A stretch of DNA of 25,900 bases from CAYOYK01 sp964408185 (GTDB lineage Bacteria; Bacillota; Clostridia; Christensenellales; Aristaeellaceae), in NCBI GenBank assembly GCA_964408185.1, contig CAYOYK010000035.1, positions 1 through 25,900 of the forward strand. Reading direction: 5' to 3'. Every line of letters starts with the position of its first letter. Positions within the stretch are counted from its first letter, which is position 1. Below are positions 22,631-25,900 of this stretch, one piece after another. A program made the position numbers and the translations under genes. The notes beneath the pieces are model-generated. The model saw nothing but the letters and a program-made list of their open reading frames with translations. It was not told the origin of the DNA and did no database searches.

Positions 22631-23008
22631 TTACCCCTTGCATTCCGGGCATACGCCCCGGAACATGATGTCATGCCCGCTAAACTCAAACCCGTGGGGA
22701 TCCCGGATGCTCTTTTCCAACCCCGGCAGGTATTCCATGTCCACGTCAAAGACCCGTCCGCACCGCGTACATTGGACATGGTAGTGAGGCTGACGGCGGT
22801 GATCGTAGCGGTCGGCTCCGCCGGGGACCTCCAGCCGACGGATCTCGCCGCCCTCCGAGAGCTGCTTGAGGTTGCGGTACACCGTTCCCCGGCTGATGTG
22901 CGAATGCTGCCTGACGACCTCCTCGTACACGGTATCCGCGGTGGCGTGGCACTTCAGCCGACAAACCGCCTCTAAAACCAGCGAGCGTTGGATGGTGTTG
23001 CGCGTCAT
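22631..23008 (-). CDS. Fur/PerR-family metal-dependent regulator
   Basis: 125-residue regulator. An N-terminal winged helix includes TIQRSLVLEAVCRL and HSHISRGTVYRNLKQLSEGGEIRRLEV, the usual recognition helix. The metal-binding part reads GADRYDHRRQPHYHVQCTRCGRVFDVD, and the structural zinc site is CTRC plus CPEC at the end. The Asp in RYDH and the HYH pair resemble PerR more than Fur. Start: ATG at 23008; a TTG one codon earlier (23011) has better spacing to AGGAG, so the true start could be there. A strong promoter (23049-23077) and a Fur-like box (23086-23100) stand upstream, which suggests autoregulation. It probably leads an operon with the QueD-like gene. Confidence 0.9.
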   Translation of the reverse strand: MTRNTIQRSLVLEAVCRLKCHATADTVYEEVVRQHSHISRGTVYRNLKQLSEGGEIRRLEVPGGADRYDHRRQPHYHVQCTRCGRVFDVDMEYLPGLEKSIRDPHGFEFSGHDIMFRGVCPECKG

Positions 23009-23048
23009 CAAGGCGGCTCACTCCTAACAGGAACAATTCTCATTTAGG

Positions 23049-23077
23049 ATAGTATCACATATAAAACACGTTGTCAA
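23049..23077 (-). promoter_or_regulatory. Sigma-A promoter of the fur-like gene
   Basis: Minus strand: TTGACA (23077-23072), 17 bp, TACTAT (23054-23049). The -35 is consensus and the -10 has two mismatches. The spacer and flanks are AT-rich, in contrast to the surrounding DNA. Confidence 0.85.
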
Positions 23078-23085
23078 TAGCCGAG

Positions 23086-23100
23086 GAAAAATAATTATCA
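23086..23100 (-). promoter_or_regulatory. Fur/PerR-like box upstream of the -35
   Basis: Minus-strand TGATAATTATTTTTC matches the 7-1-7 Fur consensus TGATAATNATTATCA at 12 of 15 positions, with a clean left half. It lies 8 bp upstream of the -35 of the regulator's own promoter. Autoregulation is inferred from position only. Confidence 0.5.
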
Positions 23101-23107
23101 TATGACC

Positions 23108-23245
23108 TCGCGGGGCAAGCGACTTGCGTGGGGCAAGCGACTTGCGTGGGGTAAACCGCCCGCGCGGGCAACCACCTGCGCGGAGCAACCACCTGCGCGG
23201 GCAACCACCCGCGTGGGGCGAACCGCCTACGCTGGGCAACCACCT
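23108..23245. repeat. 16-18-bp degenerate tandem repeat, about eight units
   Basis: Units follow the pattern GCGTGGGGCAAGCGACTT (23126-23143 and its neighbours) and then drift to GCGCGGGCAACCACCT. I count unit starts near 23108, 23126, 23144, 23162, 23178, 23195, 23211 and 23229, with lengths of 16-18 bp. The first two full units are near-identical and the rest degenerate. It fills most of the gap between the fur-like promoter and tRNA-Ser; the remainder (23246-23310) shows no gene. Confidence 0.8.
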
Positions 23246-23310
23246 GCGTGCGCGTCCCCCTTCGCCCTATGCGGTTTTCCCGATGAAAAAACAGGTCGGG
23301 CCGACGCAAA

Positions 23311-23339
23311 GCGGCCTCCCTCCGAAAGAGGGAAGCCGC
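23311..23339 (-). terminator. Terminator-like hairpin after tRNA-Ser
   Basis: Minus strand: GCGGCTTCCCTC pairs with GAGGGAGGCCGC over 12 bp with one G-T pair and loop TTTCG, followed by TTTGCG. A further small stem (GTCGG/CCGAC) and a run of six T lie about 20 nt downstream. It ends 8 nt beyond the CCA of the tRNA, as expected for a tRNA terminator. Confidence 0.65.
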
Positions 23340-23347
23340 AGGATGCT

Positions 23348-23436
23348 TGGCGGAGCGGGTGGGATTCGAACCCACGGACGGTTGCCCGTCACCTGATTTC
23401 GAGTCAGGGCCGTTATGACCTCTTCGATACCGCTCC
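23348..23436 (-). tRNA. tRNA-Ser (anticodon CGA)
   Basis: On the minus strand an 89-nt tRNA folds with acceptor GGAGCGG/CCGCTCC, discriminator G and an encoded CCA. The anticodon stem-loop is CCTGA-CTCGAAA-TCAGG, giving anticodon CGA, which reads UCG serine codons. A long variable arm (GTGACGGGCAACCGTC) and the T arm GTGGGTTCGAATCCCAC are both typical of a class II tRNA-Ser. It has its own promoter at 23449-23477. Confidence 0.96.
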
Positions 23437-23448
23437 ATAACAAGCGGT

Positions 23449-23477
23449 ATTATAGCATGGCCGGGCGCGCAATGCAA
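23449..23477 (-). promoter_or_regulatory. Promoter of tRNA-Ser
   Basis: Minus strand: TTGCAT (23477-23472), 17-bp spacer, perfect TATAAT (23454-23449). The -10 ends 12 nt before the first base of the mature tRNA. A GC-rich discriminator (ACCGC) follows, typical of stringently controlled stable-RNA promoters. Confidence 0.85.
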
Positions 23478-23516
23478 GCGCTTTTGCCCGCCCGGCCGCG
23501 CAAGGCGCGCCGCCGC

Positions 23517-24104
23517 TTACAGCCCGGTAAGGTCGTAGCCGCCGTTCGCGGGCTGCTGGCCGCCCGTCAGCAAGGGCTCGTTGAGGTATAGGAGCAGGCT
23601 GCCGTAGCCGGAGACGGAGAGCAGCATCATCAGGGTGCCGTCCGTCAGCTCCCAGCCGCATGGGTTGCAGCCGGCAGCGGCCAGATCGCTCAGGCCGGAG
23701 GCGTCCCCGCCCAGACTGCTTATACAGTCGGTCATGCGCTGCACGTCGAAAACGGTGGGCTCGCCGTACTTCTGGCTCATGGCGCTTTGCAGGTAGGCGG
23801 CGTCGTTATCGGAAGAGGAGTCGGATATGAGCAGGTAGCCCGTCAGGGCCAGCTTGCCGTTTGTAAACGCGTACAGCGCCATGCCGGAGAATTTGCTGAA
23901 TGTCACGTTGTACACCGCCATGGTCTGCACGCTGCCGACCGTGTTGGATTGAACGGCGTCGTATCCCTCGGCCACGAACACGTCGTTTGGCGAGGAGGCC
24001 CACGTCATGCCCCGAAACTCGAATGTCGGCGCGGCGGTTTCGGCGGTGGCGGTCAGGGTAAGGGCGCACAGCAGCGCCAGTGTGAGAGCAAGCAGTCTTT
24101 TCAT
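23517..24104 (-). CDS. Secreted protein of unknown function
   Basis: 195-residue protein with a clear Sec signal peptide (MKRLLALTLALLCALTLTATA, cleavage before ETAAPT) and no lipobox, in the same style as the solute-binding protein at 13975. The mature part begins FEFRGMTWASSPNDVFVAEGYD, a pattern I associate with short secreted domains of the type F-R-G-x-x-W, and contains YAFTNGKLALTGYLL and YLQSAMSQKYGEPTVFD. Three cysteines (DCISS, GCNPCGWE) could form a disulfide. I do not recognise a family with known function. Start: ATG at 24104 after AAGGAAGGA. It lies 74 bp downstream of the SH3b gene on the same strand and is probably co-transcribed with it. Confidence 0.85.
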   Translation of the reverse strand: MKRLLALTLALLCALTLTATAETAAPTFEFRGMTWASSPNDVFVAEGYDAVQSNTVGSVQTMAVYNVTFSKFSGMALYAFTNGKLALTGYLLISDSSSDNDAAYLQSAMSQKYGEPTVFDVQRMTDCISSLGGDASGLSDLAAAGCNPCGWELTDGTLMMLLSVSGYGSLLLYLNEPLLTGGQQPANGGYDLTGL

Positions 24105-24178
24105 GGATATCCTTCCTTTCCGATGGCCGATGCCACCGTCCGTGGGTTTGGCGCGATGGGGCGCGGGGCCTGCGCGCC

Positions 24179-25165
24179 TCAGCCGTTGATCTTGCTTCCG
24201 GCGGAGTTGGTCGCCGTAACGATCGCGCCGCCGCCCGTATATTCGATGGTAAACGTGTAGCCGCTGATGTGCTGCGCAAGGCCGACGTCGTAGTGCAGCG
24301 TCTTGTCCTTTACGGTCCAGCTGCACTGCCAGCCGTTGGATGCGCTCAGCGTCTTGCGGGAGCCGATCTCGTCGGAGGTGCCGGGGCTGAGCAGCGCGAT
24401 CTCCACCGAGCCGGGGCGCTTGCCGAGGCGATCGTTATCATCGTTCCACACCCAAGTGAGGGTGAATGTGTTGCTTGTGATGAGGGTGAGCGAGCCGCTG
24501 CCGGACGAGCTGCCGGACGAGCTGCCGAAGAGGCTGCTGCCGGACGAGCTGCCGCCGCTGGTCTTCGGCGCGCCCCAGGAGGTCACGGTCATGTAGTCCG
24601 GGTCGATGTACGCGATCCACGTGTTAAACACGAAGGCGTACCAGCCGTTGGAGGCCTTGCCGACGATATCGTAGGTGTGGCCCTTGAGGGCGGCGCCCTG
24701 CTTATCGTACTTGCGGTTGGGGTGGTTGTATACGTTTACGTTGTTGCGGTGGCTGATGTACAGCTGGCCGATGGGGTAGCTGAGGCTGCTGTCGCTGAGG
24801 TAGCCGTAGCAGATGGAGCCCCTGTCCGGGCACACATAGCCGGTTGTGCCGGCGGGGTAGACGATCTGGTACCAGCCGGTGGAGGTCACGGACACGCAGT
24901 CGTACTCCTCGTCCGGGTTTACGAGGCCGACCAGCAGGTCGGTGTTATCGCAGGCCTGAGGGCTTGGGCAGACGCGCGTGCTGCGGTTGTCGTTGGAGAG
25001 GATCGTCACCGTGCCGATGACGCTGTACCCCCACTGCTGGCGCACCTCGTCCACGTCGTCGAAGGAAAGGTTATCGGCGAGCGCGGCGCGGGGCAGCGGG
25101 CACGCGAGCAGCGCGGCGATCAGGCACAGCGCCAGCGCGCGATGGAGCTTAGAGGATGCTGCCAT
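24179..25165 (-). CDS. Secreted SH3b-domain protein with Cna-B-like C-terminal domain
   Basis: 328-residue secreted protein. A signal peptide (about 1-30, LALCLIAALLACPLPRAALA) is followed by two bacterial SH3-like domains: one around 55-120 (TRVCPSPQACDNTDLLVGLV...GWYQIVYPAGTTGYVCPD) and one around 130-195 (NVNVYNHPNRKYDKQGAALKGHTYDIVGKASNGWYAFVF). A Ser/Gly-rich linker (about 200-230) leads to a Cna-B-like beta sandwich (TLTWVWNDDNDRLGKRPGSVEIALL, ASNGWQCSWTVKD). There is no LPXTG anchor and no catalytic domain, so it probably binds the cell wall or scaffolds another factor, possibly the protein encoded just downstream. Start: ATG at 25165, with AAGGAGG 8 bp upstream. Precise role unknown. 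Confidence 0.87.
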   Translation of the reverse strand: MAASSKLHRALALCLIAALLACPLPRAALADNLSFDDVDEVRQQWGYSVIGTVTILSNDNRSTRVCPSPQACDNTDLLVGLVNPDEEYDCVSVTSTGWYQIVYPAGTTGYVCPDRGSICYGYLSDSSLSYPIGQLYISHRNNVNVYNHPNRKYDKQGAALKGHTYDIVGKASNGWYAFVFNTWIAYIDPDYMTVTSWGAPKTSGGSSSGSSLFGSSSGSSSGSGSLTLITSNTFTLTWVWNDDNDRLGKRPGSVEIALLSPGTSDEIGSRKTLSASNGWQCSWTVKDKTLHYDVGLAQHISGYTFTIEYTGGGAIVTATNSAGSKING

Positions 25166-25305
25166 AGGATTTGCCTCCTTATGATCGTGCGGTATGGGTC
25201 AACCGGATGACACATTATACCATGTCCGCGCGGAAGCGGATACGGTTGATTTCCGGGGCGTCGTCGCCGGATCGGGCCGCCGTTCTTTTTCGGTATAAAA
25301 TGTGG

Positions 25306-25334
25306 TTGACAATCCAAGGGAAAGTCGATACAAT
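25306..25334 (+). promoter_or_regulatory. Promoter of tRNA-Gly and tuf
   Basis: TTGACA (25306-25311), 17 bp, TACAAT (25329-25334), a near-perfect sigma-A promoter 34 bp before the tRNA. A TATAAA (25294-25299) further upstream may belong to a second promoter. Confidence 0.88.
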
Positions 25335-25368
25335 AATCCCTGTCTGATGACTTGGTCTATGCGGACGT

Positions 25369-25442
25369 GCGGGTGTAACTCAGTGGTAGAGTGCCAGCTT
25401 CCCAAGCTGGTTATGTGGGTTCGATTCCCATCACCCGCTCCA
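25369..25442 (+). tRNA. tRNA-Gly (anticodon CCC)
   Basis: A 74-nt tRNA with acceptor GCGGGTG/CACCCGC, discriminator T and encoded CCA. The anticodon stem-loop CCAGC-TTCCCAA-GCTGG has anticodon CCC, reading GGG glycine codons. D arm ACTCAGTGGTAGAGT and T arm GTGGGTTCGATTCCCAT are canonical. It lies 67 bp before the EF-Tu start codon with no terminator between them, so the two are probably co-transcribed. Confidence 0.96.
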
Positions 25443-25509
25443 ACCGCATGATACCGAGCCGCTCACATTACGGTTCCACGTACGTACCAACTAAAAGGAG
25501 GGTATTCCC

Positions 25510-25900
<391 letters not shown>

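Noticed and set aside
24727..24740. TATACGTTTACG resembling a LacI operator
   Set aside because: It lies inside the coding sequence of the SH3b protein, only half matches the palindrome and is not near a promoter.

Overview
The window is GC-rich chromosomal DNA that most resembles a high-GC Bacillota (Clostridia-type) anaerobe. The evidence is strong AGGAGG ribosome sites, sigma-A promoters with exact 17-bp spacers, LacI-controlled sugar operons with a family 1 (CUT1) ABC importer that lacks its own ATPase, a PerR/Fur regulator, an SH3b/Cna-type secreted protein and a Firmicute-like EF-Tu N-terminus. Signal peptides of the form MKK..LSL..VLSVAPAMA without a lipobox, together with the GC content, remind me of Christensenellales-like gut bacteria. 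That placement is inference.

Region 1 (1-21836) is a catabolic island for a glycosylated compound. On the minus strand a large GH106/GH2-like glycosidase (1168-4422) is followed by a LacI regulator (159-1148). Diverging from it is a second LacI regulator (4798-5805). Then comes one tight operon (5938-13853): an alsE-like D-allulose-6-phosphate 3-epimerase, an alsK-like ROK kinase, rpiB, a nucleoside-hydrolase-family protein, an amidohydrolase-2 protein, an EamA/DMT permease and a GH31 glycosidase. A second unit (13975-17814) holds a solute-binding protein, a GH10-like glycosidase and a UroD-like protein. A third (18443-20271) holds the two ABC permeases. A ribokinase-family kinase (20934-21836) closes the island.

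The pieces are tied together by near-identical palindromic operators with the core TAAACGNTTA at 4553, 5898, 13936 and 18376. Three of them lie just downstream of the -10 box of an excellent promoter. The simplest model is import of an oligosaccharide or glycoside by the ABC transporter, cytoplasmic hydrolysis by the three glycosidases (none has a signal peptide), and entry of the sugar into glycolysis by the allose route (allose to allose-6-P to allulose-6-P to fructose-6-P). The nucleoside-hydrolase-like, amidohydrolase, UroD-like and DMT proteins may handle an unusual linkage or aglycone.

Region 2 (21837-25900) is housekeeping: a QueD/PTPS-like protein with an added zinc ribbon and a PerR/Fur regulator (both minus), tRNA-Ser(CGA) (minus), two secreted proteins (minus), then tRNA-Gly(CCC) leading into the start of tuf (EF-Tu), which is cut by the window end.

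The gene-free gaps are filled with unrelated tandem repeats: hairpin modules at 1-158, a 24-bp array at 18021-18315, a ~45-bp array at 20337-20885 and a 16-18-bp array at 23108-23245. These appear non-coding, although they leave long spurious reading frames open.
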